Source: Salinicola halimionae (GTDB lineage: Bacteria; Pseudomonadota; Gammaproteobacteria; Pseudomonadales; Halomonadaceae). From it: a DNA stretch of 64,000 nucleotides. Numbering within the stretch: the first letter of the stretch is position 1; each line of letters opens with the position of its first letter. Below are positions 8,295-16,804 of the stretch, one piece after another. Where the stretch lies: NCBI RefSeq assembly GCF_003206065.1, contig NZ_PZJQ01000002.1:131321-195320 (forward strand). Direction: 5' to 3'. Below the pieces are notes generated by a model. It was given only the letters and a program-made list of their open reading frames with translations, did not search any database and was not told the DNA's origin. Both the position numbers and the translations under genes were made by a program.

Positions 8295-9578
8295 CTACCG
8301 ACACCGCTCGGGTAGATCGCCGTATTCCCCCAGCGCCTGACGAATCAACAGCCGCTTGATCGGCATCAAGCGGTCGACACCGCTGAGGCCCCAGTTACGC
8401 ACGAACCGCAGCGCCGGCAGATCACTGCCGAATAACCGCTGAAACCCTTGCATGGCGGCGAGCATGGCGGCGTTCTCGCTGCGTCGACGACGTTCGTAGC
8501 GAGCCAGAATGCGCGGATCGCCGGGGTCGGCCCCCCGCTGGCGGGCACGAATCCACTCTTCGGCAAGTACGGCCGCATCCATCAGCCCCAGGTTGACGCC
8601 CTGACCGGCCAACGGATGCAGGCTATGCGCGGCGTCACCGACCAGTGCCAATCCTTCGTCGACGTATCGCTGTGCGTGGCGCTGGGTAATCGGGAAATGC
8701 GGAGCGGCATCGATGACTTCGACGTCGCCCAGTCGGCCGCCCAGCCCCCGTGCCAGCTCGATACCCAGCTGCGACCGCCCCTCGTCGGTTTCGCCCAGCG
8801 CCGTCAGTCGCCGGGCCTCGCCGGGCGTGGTCGACCACACGATCGAGCAGTGATCGTCCCGACCGTCGATGGTCAGCGGCAGAAATGCCAACGGCCCGGT
8901 GGAAAGGAAAGCCTGCCGTGCAATTCCGCCGTGACCGATGGCGGTACGCACGCTGGTGACCATGGCGGCCTGTCCGGTGTCGCGCTCGTGAACCGGAATC
9001 CCGGCCATGCCGCGCAGCGGGGAATTCGCGCCGTCGGCCCCGACGATCAGCGGCGCCCGGCGCTGTTCGCCGTTATCCAGCGTGACCAAGGCGCGGCCGG
9101 CATCGCGAACGTCTTCGCGGTCAATCTCGTTCCCGCGCGCCGTTTTCTCACGCACGTAGCCCGTCAGGCGCACTTCCTGCAGCCATTCCACGTTGGGCAA
9201 TGCCTGCAACCGCTGTGCCAGCGCCGCCAGCAGCAGATCGTTCTCGACGATATGGCCCAGCGAATCGACACCCACGTCTTCGGCATCGAACCGGATCTCG
9301 CCGCTCCCTTCGGCGTCCCAGACCTGCATGCCGCGATAGGCCGCGACGCGACGCGATGCGAGCCAGGGCCACACGTCCAGTGTCGTCAGCAACCTCCGGG
9401 ATGCTGCCGTCAAGGCGCTGACGCGCAGTGCCGGTTTTCCCTGACCCAGGGTTTCGATCTCCTCGGGTGCTGGCGCCGCATCGACGATTGTCACTCGCCA
9501 GTTGGCTTCGCCCAGCAACAGGGCCAGTGTCGAACCGACGATCCCGCCGCCGACGATGAGTACGTCGCTGTCATCCAT
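8295..9578 (-). CDS. ubiI: FAD-dependent ubiquinone biosynthesis hydroxylase, UbiI/VisC type
   Basis: Flavoprotein monooxygenase of the UbiH/COQ6 family, predicted to perform C5 hydroxylation of the polyprenyl-phenol ring in ubiquinone synthesis. The 427-aa product shows the FAD GxGxxG motif VGGGIVGS (9-16), the GADGANSPLR motif (about 180-190) and the second FAD motif GDAAHSLHPLAGQGVNLG (from about 312). It follows ubiH by 26 bp at the end of the ygfB-pepP-ubiH-ubiI cluster, the same order as E. coli ygfB-pepP-ubiH-ubiI. The distinction from ubiH rests on that order and on GDAAH here versus GNAAH in its neighbour. Confidence 0.88.
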   Translation of the reverse strand: MDDSDVLIVGGGIVGSTLALLLGEANWRVTIVDAAPAPEEIETLGQGKPALRVSALTAASRRLLTTLDVWPWLASRRVAAYRGMQVWDAEGSGEIRFDAEDVGVDSLGHIVENDLLLAALAQRLQALPNVEWLQEVRLTGYVREKTARGNEIDREDVRDAGRALVTLDNGEQRRAPLIVGADGANSPLRGMAGIPVHERDTGQAAMVTSVRTAIGHGGIARQAFLSTGPLAFLPLTIDGRDDHCSIVWSTTPGEARRLTALGETDEGRSQLGIELARGLGGRLGDVEVIDAAPHFPITQRHAQRYVDEGLALVGDAAHSLHPLAGQGVNLGLMDAAVLAEEWIRARQRGADPGDPRILARYERRRRSENAAMLAAMQGFQRLFGSDLPALRFVRNWGLSGVDRLMPIKRLLIRQALGEYGDLPERCR

Positions 9579-9604
9579 TACGCGTCTTCCCTCCTGGGAT
9601 TTGC

Positions 9605-10864
9605 CTAGCGTTCGATTCCCATGGCGCGGCGTGCCAAAGTGCGACGCAACGGCCCGAGCGCATTGAGTCCGATCAGCCCGGCGGCGCGGGCGTGGCCGAG
9701 TACCGCATGATCGATACCGAAGAGCCGAATCAGGCCGTCGCTGAAGCGTACGATCTGATGCGTGTCGGCCGTGCGGCTGGCTTCGAATTCCGCCAGCGTA
9801 AGAGCATCACCGGCCGTGCGACCGTTCGCTCGCGCCTTCTCGATGGCGGTAGCGAGATCCATGACGCCGCGCAGCGCCAGATTGAAGCCCTGCCCCGCCA
9901 CCGGATGCAGCGAATGTGCGGCGTTGCCCAGAATGGCTAGATGCGGGCGGATCGTCTCTCGCGCCGTGACCAATGACAGCGGATAGGCGTGCCGCTGGCC
10001 CACCCGTCGGAAGCGACCGGCACGATCACCGAAGGTCCGCTGCAGACGGTCGAGGAACAGAGTGTCGGGGAGTGCCAGGGCTTCCTCGACGTCGCCCTGT
10101 TCATGAGTCCAGACCAGTTCCATGCGGCGCCCGGTCAGCGGCAACAGCGCCATGGGGCCCTCCTGCGTGAAGCGTTCGAATGCCCAGCCGTCATGCGCCC
10201 GATTCATTTCGACGTTGGCGATCAGCGCGGTCTGCCGATAGGCATGGTGGTTGCTCTCGATACCCAGACGCTCCTTGAAACCGGAGCGTCCTCCGTCGGC
10301 CAGCACCGTCAGGCCCGCCTGGATGATCTCGCCGGTATCGAGCGTGAGACGATAGCCGCCGTGCTCGGCCTCGAGCGTCTCGACCCGCGCCGGGCAATGC
10401 CAGTCGATCGGCAGCTGATCGAGCCGCGCGTGCAGCGCTCGCCCCATCCAGGCGTTGGGAATGACGTAACCCAGCGCCTCGACGCCGAGTTCATCGGCGT
10501 GCAGCCGGGTCGCCCCCAGGTGGCCGCGCTCACTGATATGAATATGCCGGATCGATGATGCCTGCTCCCGCATCGCCGGCCACACTTTCAACTGCTCGAA
10601 ATGCCGACGCGATCCATAGGCGATGGCACTGGCGCGAGCATCGAAGCTGGGCTGATAGGCGTTGGTCTCGTCGGCTCTGGGCAACGGCTGCGGTTCTATG
10701 ATCGCGACACGCAGCGGCGCTCGCCGCTCGCCCTCATTCGCCCTCGCCCTCTCATCTCGCTCGGCTTCTATCAGGTCGCCCAGCGCGCAGGCCAGGCTGG
10801 CGCCCACCAGGCCTCCACCAATGATCGCCACGTCGACCGTGGTTACTTGCTGCGTCTGGGGCAT
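9605..10864 (-). CDS. ubiH: 2-octaprenyl-6-methoxyphenol hydroxylase UbiH
   Basis: FAD monooxygenase of the ubiquinone pathway, hydroxylating C1 of the ring. The N-terminal IIGGGLVGASLA motif binds FAD, and the late motif LGNAAHSLHPVAGQGFNLALR has the Asn that UbiH proteins carry where UbiI has Asp (GNAA versus GDAA), which supports the assignment. I give the start at the ATG at 10864, preceded at about 12 nt by GGAG; an ATG six codons upstream (10882) is also possible but has no visible ribosome site. The protein is about 419 aa. It carries an unusually long Arg/Glu-rich insertion (near residues 30-46) between the first FAD motif and the next strand. Middle of the pepP-ubiH-ubiI operon. Confidence 0.88.
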   Translation of the reverse strand: MPQTQQVTTVDVAIIGGGLVGASLACALGDLIEAERDERARANEGERRAPLRVAIIEPQPLPRADETNAYQPSFDARASAIAYGSRRHFEQLKVWPAMREQASSIRHIHISERGHLGATRLHADELGVEALGYVIPNAWMGRALHARLDQLPIDWHCPARVETLEAEHGGYRLTLDTGEIIQAGLTVLADGGRSGFKERLGIESNHHAYRQTALIANVEMNRAHDGWAFERFTQEGPMALLPLTGRRMELVWTHEQGDVEEALALPDTLFLDRLQRTFGDRAGRFRRVGQRHAYPLSLVTARETIRPHLAILGNAAHSLHPVAGQGFNLALRGVMDLATAIEKARANGRTAGDALTLAEFEASRTADTHQIVRFSDGLIRLFGIDHAVLGHARAAGLIGLNALGPLRRTLARRAMGIER

Positions 10865-10981
10865 CAGGGCCGACCACTCCATTACGATTGGAAATTCACA
10901 AGCCGCTCATCATGTGGCCTACAGTCGCCTTACATGAGTTACGTAATTTTTGCGGCGCGATTGGCGCTGATCAAAAAACGA

Positions 10982-12319
10982 TCAGATCTGACCCGCCATC
11001 AGCGCTTCGATCGCGTCCGCAGCCTTGGGGACTCCTGCGGTCAGCACTTCACCGCCAGACTCGGTCACCACCACGTCGTCTTCGATACGAATGCCGATGC
11101 CGCGATAAGGAAGCGGAATATCCTCGGCGTCGGGGATATACAGGCCGGGCTCGACCGTCAGCACCATTCCCGGTTCCAGCGGTCGTGGCTCACCGTCGAC
11201 CCGATAGCTGCCGACGTCGTGAACGTCCAGACCGAGCCAGTGCGAGGTCGAGTGCAGATAGAACCGGCGGAAACTCTGGGATTCGATGCACGCTTCCAAC
11301 TCACCTTCCAGCAAGCCGAGTTCGATCAGCCCGGCGGTAAGATCACGCACAACGCCCTGATGAATGGCTTCCAGCGTGGCGCCGGGCTTCACCGAGGCCA
11401 CGCCGCGTTCTTCTGCCGCCAGCACGATATCGTAGAGTGCGCGCTGAGCTTCACTGAAACGGCCGTTGACCGGGAACGTTCGGGTAATATCACCGGCATA
11501 GAGATCGAACTCGCCACCGGCGTCGATCAGCACCAGATCACCGTCTGCCAGTGGCGCGGCATTTTCGATGTAATGCAGCACGCAGGCGTTGGCACCGCCG
11601 CCGACGATGGTGCCGTAGGCCGGCGCCCGCGCCCCGTGCCAGACGAATTCGTGCTCGATCTCCGCCTGCAATTGATATTCGAAGCGCCCAGCGCGGCTGG
11701 CGTGCATGGCCCGGCAATGCGCCAACGCGCTGATCCGGGCGGCGTGACGCATCAGCGCCAGTTCGGCCTCGCTCTTGGTCAGTCGTAATTCGTGAACCAG
11801 GGCGCTCACATCGGCAAAGCGGGTGGGCGCGACCGCGCCACACCGAGCACGGGCGCTCAACTGGGCACGCACGCCTTCGGCAATGCCCATGGCTCCAGCA
11901 TCGGCCAGCGGCAGATACACGGTTTGCCGACCATCCAGCAGTTCAGCCAGGCTCGATCGCTGGGTATTATCGAAAGCCTCGTCCATGCCGTACGCGTTGA
12001 CGGCACCCTCGGGACCGATACGAATACCGGTCCAGGCCTCTTTCTCGGGGTCCTTCTCCTGACAGTAGAGAATGGCCTCTCCGGCTTCACGGCCGGGTAA
12101 CAGCAGCAACAGCGCGTCGGGCTCGGGAAATCCGCACAGATAGTGGAAGTCGCTGTTCTGACGGAACGTATATTCGCTGTCGTGATTGCGCGTCTTGAGC
12201 GCAGCACCTGGCAGCAGCACGGCACTGTCTTCGGGCAATTCGGCCATCAGGCGTTCGCGGCGAGCGGCGAATTCTTCCATCGAGATGGCCGCAGGATGCG
12301 ATAACGGCTCGGGTAACAT
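10982..12319 (-). CDS. pepP: Xaa-Pro aminopeptidase (aminopeptidase P II)
   Basis: Cytosolic Mn2+ metallopeptidase that removes N-terminal residues preceding proline. The 445-aa protein has the N-terminal creatinase-like domain (about 1-175) and the pita-bread M24 domain. Metal ligands are readable: Asp266 and Asp277 in IDAGGEFDLYAGD, His in STSHWLGLDVHD, Glu in LTVEPGLY and Glu in GIRIEDDVVV. Length matches E. coli PepP (441 aa). A good ribosome site (CAAGGAGAGAGG) precedes ATG 12319. It sits between ygfB and ubiH in the conserved cluster. Confidence 0.95.
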   Translation of the reverse strand: MLPEPLSHPAAISMEEFAARRERLMAELPEDSAVLLPGAALKTRNHDSEYTFRQNSDFHYLCGFPEPDALLLLLPGREAGEAILYCQEKDPEKEAWTGIRIGPEGAVNAYGMDEAFDNTQRSSLAELLDGRQTVYLPLADAGAMGIAEGVRAQLSARARCGAVAPTRFADVSALVHELRLTKSEAELALMRHAARISALAHCRAMHASRAGRFEYQLQAEIEHEFVWHGARAPAYGTIVGGGANACVLHYIENAAPLADGDLVLIDAGGEFDLYAGDITRTFPVNGRFSEAQRALYDIVLAAEERGVASVKPGATLEAIHQGVVRDLTAGLIELGLLEGELEACIESQSFRRFYLHSTSHWLGLDVHDVGSYRVDGEPRPLEPGMVLTVEPGLYIPDAEDIPLPYRGIGIRIEDDVVVTESGGEVLTAGVPKAADAIEALMAGQI

Positions 12320-12385
12320 GCCTCTCTCCTTGCGCGGTGCGTCTCGAGTCTTGAAGAGACGCCTGAAAGTTTGACGATCGTGCCT

Positions 12386-12445
12386 CTGGTTTTCCGAAGC
12401 CCTGGTTTTCCGAGGCCCTGGTCCTCCGAGACCCTGGCCTCGAAG
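12386..12445. repeat. 16-bp tandem array 3' of the ygfB stop codon
   Basis: Units starting at 12386, 12402, 12418 and 12434 share CTGGTTTTCCGAGGCC with a strict 16-bp period, with decreasing similarity toward the last copy. It lies about 12 bp beyond the ygfB stop and upstream of pepP. Confidence 0.7.
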
Positions 12446-12456
12446 CGCGAACGGAT

Positions 12457-13074
12457 TCAGTGCAGCGACGGCGGCGTTTCGCCGTCATTGGCGGCCAGGT
12501 CAGCGTCTTCGGCTTCGACCTGTTCCACCTGAGGCTCGCCGGGATGTTGCTCGGTATAGAGCAGCATTGCCGCCATTCGGGCGTGTTCGGTCAGCGCGAA
12601 CAGATCGTTCTCGTTTTCGGGATCGTCGGCAATATCGACATCGATCGCCGATAGTGTACCGAGATCCTCCAGCGCTTCACGCAGGGGCGGCGACCAATTC
12701 TCGTAGGTTTCGCCATCCACTTCGTTGACGATCTCGAGAAAGCCCTGGGTCCATTCCTTGAGACCTTGAGCCCGCTCGGAAAGCGAGAACAGCTCATCCG
12801 GCAGCATCGGCTCGAAGTTCAGCTCGGCCGCTGACAGCGCATCCAGCGTCTGGCGCCGCCAGCCCAGCAGTACGTCGGCATCGTCGCGACTTTCCGGCTG
12901 CTCGACATTGAGTGCGCGGCAGACCTCCTCGAGCCAGCCTTCGGCACTGATGTCCTGCAGGCCGAGTTCGGCGCACAGACGACCGTCGAGAAACGCCGGT
13001 GACTGCAGGCTGCCATGCACCAGAAAGACGTTGGCGACGGTGGAAAAATCGAGCTGGTCGTTGATGATCGACAT
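12457..13074 (-). CDS. ygfB: UPF0149 family protein YgfB
   Basis: Small acidic protein of about 205 aa from the YgfB/YecA-like UPF0149 family. The family is helical and lacks a catalytic motif; in Pseudomonas aeruginosa YgfB has been linked to control of ampDh3 and beta-lactam tolerance, but the role here is inferred only. Conserved family features seen are VHGSLQSPAFLDGRLCAELG near the N-terminus and SERAQGLKEWTQGFL in the middle. I chose the internal ATG at 13074 (MSIIND), which matches the family N-terminus; an ATG four codons earlier exists. The C-terminus is very acidic. It is the first gene of ygfB-pepP-ubiH-ubiI. Confidence 0.85.
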   Translation of the reverse strand: MSIINDQLDFSTVANVFLVHGSLQSPAFLDGRLCAELGLQDISAEGWLEEVCRALNVEQPESRDDADVLLGWRRQTLDALSAAELNFEPMLPDELFSLSERAQGLKEWTQGFLEIVNEVDGETYENWSPPLREALEDLGTLSAIDVDIADDPENENDLFALTEHARMAAMLLYTEQHPGEPQVEQVEAEDADLAANDGETPPSLH

Positions 13075-13136
13075 GTCGGCATCCAAGATTGGTGAATCGC
13101 GAGCGTTGATGAGCGTGCAGCGCGGCAGGCGTCGCG

Positions 13137-13165
13137 TTGACCGCCCATAATCGGCTCTCTATAGT
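13137..13165 (+). promoter_or_regulatory. Sigma-70 promoter for zapA
   Basis: TTGACC (13137-13142), a 17-bp spacer and TATAGT (13160-13165) point toward zapA, giving a leader of about 160 nt. It overlaps the divergent promoter for ygfB. Confidence 0.75.
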
Positions 13166-13175
13166 GACGGATCAA
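13147..13175 (-). promoter_or_regulatory. Sigma-70 promoter for the ygfB-pepP-ubiH-ubiI operon
   Basis: On the minus strand TTGATC (13170-13175) is followed after 17 bp by GATTAT (13147-13152). The element overlaps the zapA promoter almost completely, so RNA polymerase binding should be mutually exclusive. Confidence 0.6.
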
Positions 13176-13334
13176 TCGCGGCGGCGATCGGTCTGGGCCT
13201 TCGATCCTTCCCCAGCGTAGCCGATCATCGACCGCTGGCAGGGTAGCGAATGCAGACAGTGGCCGGTCGACACACCGCGCGAATGCCTGCCATCTTACCG
13301 CATCGATCTTCACCGCCCACCCCGGAGCGACACC

Positions 13335-13655
13335 ATGAGCGACACGTCTCGCCCGACGACCGAAGTCACCTTGCTGGGCAAATCCTTCGTGATCGCCTGT
13401 CCGCCGGAAGAGCAGGAACAGCTGAAGCGCTCCGCCCGCTATCTGGATCGCGCCATGCACGGCATCCATTCTCGCGGAAAAGTGCTCGGCGCCGAGAAGA
13501 TCGCGATCATGGCCGCCCTCAACATCACCCACGAGCTGCTGACGGCGCTGGATTCACACCGCGCCGGTGAACAGAGCTTGAGTGATCTGAGCGAGAGACT
13601 GGAACGCGCGCTGGCCAAGGCGGGCGAACCCGGCCAGAAGACGCCTGCCTCCTGA
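13335..13655 (+). CDS. zapA: Cell division protein ZapA
   Basis: Promotes FtsZ protofilament bundling at the Z-ring. The 106-aa product has the typical N-terminal beta-alpha part with VTLLGKSFVIACPPEEQEQL, followed by a long C-terminal helix predicted to form the tetrameric coiled coil (about 50-95). It is divergent from ygfB and directly upstream of the 6S RNA gene and ygfA, the classic E. coli order zapA-ssrS-ygfA. The ATG at 13335 is preceded by GGAGCGACACC. A promoter is readable at 13137-13165. Confidence 0.95.
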   Translation: MSDTSRPTTEVTLLGKSFVIACPPEEQEQLKRSARYLDRAMHGIHSRGKVLGAEKIAIMAALNITHELLTALDSHRAGEQSLSDLSERLERALAKAGEPGQKTPAS

Positions 13656-13683
13656 AAGCTTTAGCAACTCTCTCAATCCTTCA

Positions 13684-13712
13684 TTGGGCTACGAGGGCCG
13701 CTCTGCTACGAT
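13684..13712 (+). promoter_or_regulatory. Promoter of the 6S RNA gene
   Basis: TTGGGC (13684-13689), 17-bp spacer and TACGAT (13707-13712) place the start of transcription near 13719, which coincides with the predicted 5' end of 6S RNA. Confidence 0.7.
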
Positions 13713-13718
13713 AGTGGT

Positions 13719-13903
13719 GTTTCCTGGAGTGTGCGCCAGTCATAACAGTCCCTCGAGCCTATGCGCAGTACCCAGGGGGCCAAATGCTAGGCAGGCCCGT
13801 GTGCATGTCCGCGCGACGGAAAGCCTGAAGGCTTGCCTGCGGCCACCCACCTTGAACCAGTAGGTTCAGGGCCAGAATGACAGCGGCACTCTGGGGAACT
13901 CTC
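13719..13903 (+). ncRNA. ssrS: 6S RNA (ssrS)
   Basis: About 185-nt RNA that binds the sigma-70 holoenzyme as an open-promoter mimic in stationary phase. The 5' end (TTCCTGGAGTGTGCGCCAG) pairs with the 3' end (GCGGCACTCTGGGGAACTC) to close the long rod. The conserved segment CACCTTGAACC...GGTTCA lies near 13848-13868, as in E. coli 6S. Position between zapA and ygfA is the conserved one. The 3' strand overlaps the start codon region called for ygfA. Ends are approximate. Confidence 0.92.
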
Positions 13904-14593
13904 TTGTCTCTCAACAAGACCACCGCAACGATCACCACCGAGTTTGCCCAACCAGCCACGACACCGCCGAACGGCGAGTCGGCCGCTGACGGCAGCCTCG
14001 ATAGACGTGAACTTCGTCGCCAATTGCGCCGACGTCGACGCGCACTGACCCCGCACCAGCGACGCATCGCTTCCCGCGAACTCTGCCGTCACCTCAAACG
14101 CCTGCCCGAGCTGCAACGCGCTCGTCGCGTGGCGCTTTATCTGCCCAATGATGGCGAGATCGATCCGCAACCGCTGATCGACTGGCTGACCACACGTCGT
14201 GCCCACGTCTATCTGCCGGTGCTGCGGCCGCTGTCCGATAATCGATTGTGGTTCGTTCGTTATCACGCCGGCACACGGATGACACGAAATCGCTTCGGCA
14301 TTGCCGAACCGGATACGCGATTCGGCGCTCATCGCGTCAATCGCCTGCCGGCCTGGGCGCTGGATACGGTACTGCTGCCGTTGGTGGGATTCGACGATGA
14401 AGGGCAACGGATCGGCATGGGCGGCGGTTTCTACGATCGCACTTTTGCATTTGCCCGCCGCCAACGCCCACGGCCACGTCTGATCGGGCTCGCTCACGAC
14501 TGCCAGCGGGTGGACGCCTTACCGGTGGCCGGCTGGGATGTGCCGCTGGATGCGATCGTCAGCGATCGACGGATCATTCAGCCACGGCGCTAG
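13877..14593 (+). CDS. ygfA: 5-formyltetrahydrofolate cyclo-ligase
   Basis: Converts 5-formyltetrahydrofolate to 5,10-methenyltetrahydrofolate with ATP. The recognisable family region begins at DRRELRRQLRRRRRAL (about residue 42), followed by LYLPNDGEIDPQPL and the ATP/substrate motif VGFDDEGQRIGMGGGFYDR near the C-terminal third. From the ATG at 13877 the protein is 238 aa, longer than the usual 180-200 aa, and that ATG lies inside the 3' strand of the 6S RNA. A TTG at 13904, just outside the RNA, is an alternative start. No ATG occurs between these and the conserved core, so the N-terminus remains uncertain. Confidence 0.88.
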   Translation: MTAALWGTLLSLNKTTATITTEFAQPATTPPNGESAADGSLDRRELRRQLRRRRRALTPHQRRIASRELCRHLKRLPELQRARRVALYLPNDGEIDPQPLIDWLTTRRAHVYLPVLRPLSDNRLWFVRYHAGTRMTRNRFGIAEPDTRFGAHRVNRLPAWALDTVLLPLVGFDDEGQRIGMGGGFYDRTFAFARRQRPRPRLIGLAHDCQRVDALPVAGWDVPLDAIVSDRRIIQPRR

Positions 14594-14620
14594 CGGAGAC
14601 GGGACGGGAGCCCAAACGAC

Positions 14621-14652
14621 GACGGCCGGCAGCGTTTCCGCTACCGGCCGTC
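14621..14652. terminator. Strong hairpin between ygfA and the small ORF (probable bidirectional terminator)
   Basis: A 14-bp stem (14621-14634 with 14639-14652, one G-T pair) closed by a 4-nt loop reading TTTC, GAAA on the other strand. No real U-tract follows on either strand, so termination is plausible rather than certain. Confidence 0.6.
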
Positions 14653-14740
14653 CTCAGCCACACCCCATTGGCTTCACGCTCTTCGCCACCCCGTGATATA
14701 CCGACCGCATGAGCCAGATGATCCAGAGGGTTTACGGGTC

Positions 14741-14836
14741 TCAAGCGCCCAGCAACGTCTGCGCATAGCCCGTTGCCACGACGCCGACGCCGAAGATCAG
14801 TACCAATGCCATTACCAAGTCGGGCTTGCGTTTCAT
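14741..14836 (-). CDS. Small single-span membrane peptide (31 aa)
   Basis: A 31-aa open frame beginning MKRKPDLVMALVLIFGVGVV: a short basic head followed by one hydrophobic helix (about residues 7-27), consistent with an inner-membrane miniprotein with cytosolic N-terminus. I do not know its function. Three signals support it as a real gene: GCGGAG five bases before the ATG at 14836; a near-consensus promoter on the same strand (TTGTCA, 17 bp, TATAGT at 14889-14917); and a hairpin downstream at 14621-14652. The open frame extends upstream to 14977 but that extension has no ribosome site and overlaps the promoter. Confidence 0.65.
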   Translation of the reverse strand: MKRKPDLVMALVLIFGVGVVATGYAQTLLGA

Positions 14837-14888
14837 GTCGACTCCGCTGCGTTGGGTTCGGCCGCTGCCCCCAGCAGCGACGCGCACG

Positions 14889-14917
14889 ACTATAGGGTCA
14901 GGCCAAAATCTTGACAA
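14889..14917 (-). promoter_or_regulatory. Sigma-70 promoter of the 31-aa membrane peptide gene
   Basis: Minus-strand TTGTCA (14912-14917), 17-bp spacer, TATAGT (14889-14894). It would start transcription near 14882 and give a leader of about 45 nt before the ATG at 14836. Confidence 0.75.
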
Positions 14918-15045
14918 GAGCGTTTCCGGCCCGGATGACACCTTTTTCGTTACCCAACAGTATCGGCCTTTACACAAAAAGGTTTAAGTCGGATTCAGAC
15001 CCTTTCGAGGCCTATTTCACGCTTTTGTAGTGACTCTACACGAGG

Positions 15046-16563
15046 TTAGGCCATGAATAGCCGATACGCCGTATTGTCGGTCTCTTTCCAGTAGCGGTAA
15101 CCGATGCGATCGAAGTGCTCCTCGGCATGGGCGCGATCGCCATTGGGCATCTGCAGCCCCACCAGTACCCGGCCGTAAGCGGCACCATGGTTGCGATAGT
15201 GGAACAGCGAGATGTTCCAGTCCGCCGGCAGATGGGTGAGGAAGTTCATCAGCGCCCCGGGTCGTTCGGGAAATTCGAAACGGTAGACCTCTTCCTCGAA
15301 GCGCTCCCTGGGTCGACCACCACCCAGATGGCGAATGTGCAGCTTGGCCAGTTCGTTGTCGGTGAGATCCTCGACCGGATAGTCCGCTTCACGCAACCGG
15401 CGGATGACCTCTTCACGATCCTCCCCGCCGGGTTTGACCTGCACGCCTACGAAGATGTGCGCACCGTCGGGATCGGCGTAGCGATAGTTGAACTCGGTCA
15501 CCATGCGCCGCCCGATCACCCGGCAGAACTGCTTGAAGCTGCCCGGCCGTTCGGGGATCTGCACCGCCAGTATCGCCTCGCGCTGTTCGCCCAGTTCGGT
15601 GCGCTCGGCAACATGCTGCAGACGATCGAAATTGATGTTGGCGCCGGAATTGATGCACATCAACGTCTGATCTTGCGCCCCGGTCTGCTGGATATACTTT
15701 TTAAGCCCCGCCAGCGACAGCGCACCGGAGGTCTCCGCCACCGCCCGCGTGTCATCGAAGGTATCCTTCACCGCGGCACACATCTCGTCGGTATTGACGG
15801 TGATCACGCCGTCGACGTGATCGCGCAGGATCTCGAACGGTGCCTCGCCGATCTGAGCCACCGCGACCCCTTCGGCAAACACCCCGACCTGATCCAGCGT
15901 CACCCGTTCGCCCGCTTCCAGCGCCGCCTTGAGACAGGCGGAATCTTCGGCCTCGACACCGAAAAGCTTGATCTCCGGACGCAGATATTTGATGTAAGCG
16001 GCAATACCCGCCAACAGACCGCCGCCGCCGACCGGCACGAAGATGGCATCGAGCGGGCCGGAGTGCTGGCGTAGAATTTCCATCGCCACGGTGCCCTGAC
16101 CCGCGATCACATCGAAATCATCGTAGGGCGGAATGTAGGTATAACCGTGCTCGGCGATCAATTCCCGAGCGTGGCTCAACGCCTCGCCGAAAGCATCGCC
16201 TCGGAGTACCACCTTGGCGCCCCAGCCGCGTACCGCGGATACCTTGATATCCGGCGTGACGCGCGGCATCACGATCACCGCCTTGACCCCCATCTGCTTC
16301 GCCGCCATCGCCAGCCCCTGAGCGTGGTTGCCGGCGGAGGCAGCGATCACTCCCTTGGCTTTCTGCTCCTCGCTCAACTGCGCCATCTTGTTGTAGGCGC
16401 CGCGAATCTTGAACGAGAACACCGGCTGCAAGTCTTCGCGCTTGATCAGAATCCGGTTGGAGAAGCGGCGGGAGAGCGCGGGCAGCGGGGAAATCGGCGT
16501 CTCCCGAGCCGCCTCGTAGACGCGGGCCTGGAGGATCTTCTTGACGATGTCTTCGAGTTGCAT
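15046..16563 (-). CDS. ilvA: Threonine ammonia-lyase, biosynthetic
   Basis: PLP enzyme that deaminates threonine to 2-oxobutyrate, the first step of isoleucine synthesis, feedback-inhibited by isoleucine. The 505-aa protein has the catalytic domain with Lys52 in [11 protein letters not shown], the SAGNHAQG loop and the glycine-rich PLP phosphate loop GGGGLLAG, followed by two ACT-like regulatory domains in the C-terminal 170 residues (one begins [16 protein letters not shown], the second [15 protein letters not shown]). Start ATG 16563 ([11 protein letters not shown]) matches the family; an upstream in-frame extension of 60 codons lacks homology. It is divergent from rpiA, again as in E. coli relatives. 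Confidence 0.95.
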   Translation of the reverse strand: MQLEDIVKKILQARVYEAARETPISPLPALSRRFSNRILIKREDLQPVFSFKIRGAYNKMAQLSEEQKAKGVIAASAGNHAQGLAMAAKQMGVKAVIVMPRVTPDIKVSAVRGWGAKVVLRGDAFGEALSHARELIAEHGYTYIPPYDDFDVIAGQGTVAMEILRQHSGPLDAIFVPVGGGGLLAGIAAYIKYLRPEIKLFGVEAEDSACLKAALEAGERVTLDQVGVFAEGVAVAQIGEAPFEILRDHVDGVITVNTDEMCAAVKDTFDDTRAVAETSGALSLAGLKKYIQQTGAQDQTLMCINSGANINFDRLQHVAERTELGEQREAILAVQIPERPGSFKQFCRVIGRRMVTEFNYRYADPDGAHIFVGVQVKPGGEDREEVIRRLREADYPVEDLTDNELAKLHIRHLGGGRPRERFEEEVYRFEFPERPGALMNFLTHLPADWNISLFHYRNHGAAYGRVLVGLQMPNGDRAHAEEHFDRIGYRYWKETDNTAYRLFMA

Positions 16564-16804
16564 TCGGGTATGTCCTGGCGAACAGCTGGGGCGCAGCGCT
16601 TCCGCCTCGAAACCGGCGGGTACGAGAACGGTGGATAATAGTGGACCCGTATTGTTAGCAGACCCCGGCACCGAGCGTCCAGCGCCATCGGCAGCGCATG
16701 CCGCTTGCTTTATAATGGCTACCCTCGGTTTCTGTCCGATCACGCGCCCATGCCCGGCTTTCCGACAGAACCTCGATCTTCTCCATCAGCCTGCCGGAAC
16801 CGAC

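Noticed and set aside
14911-14939. Plus-strand TTGACA at 14911 as a promoter
   Set aside because: No acceptable -10 element follows at 16-18 bp; the same bases form the minus-strand TTGTCA element of the small peptide gene.
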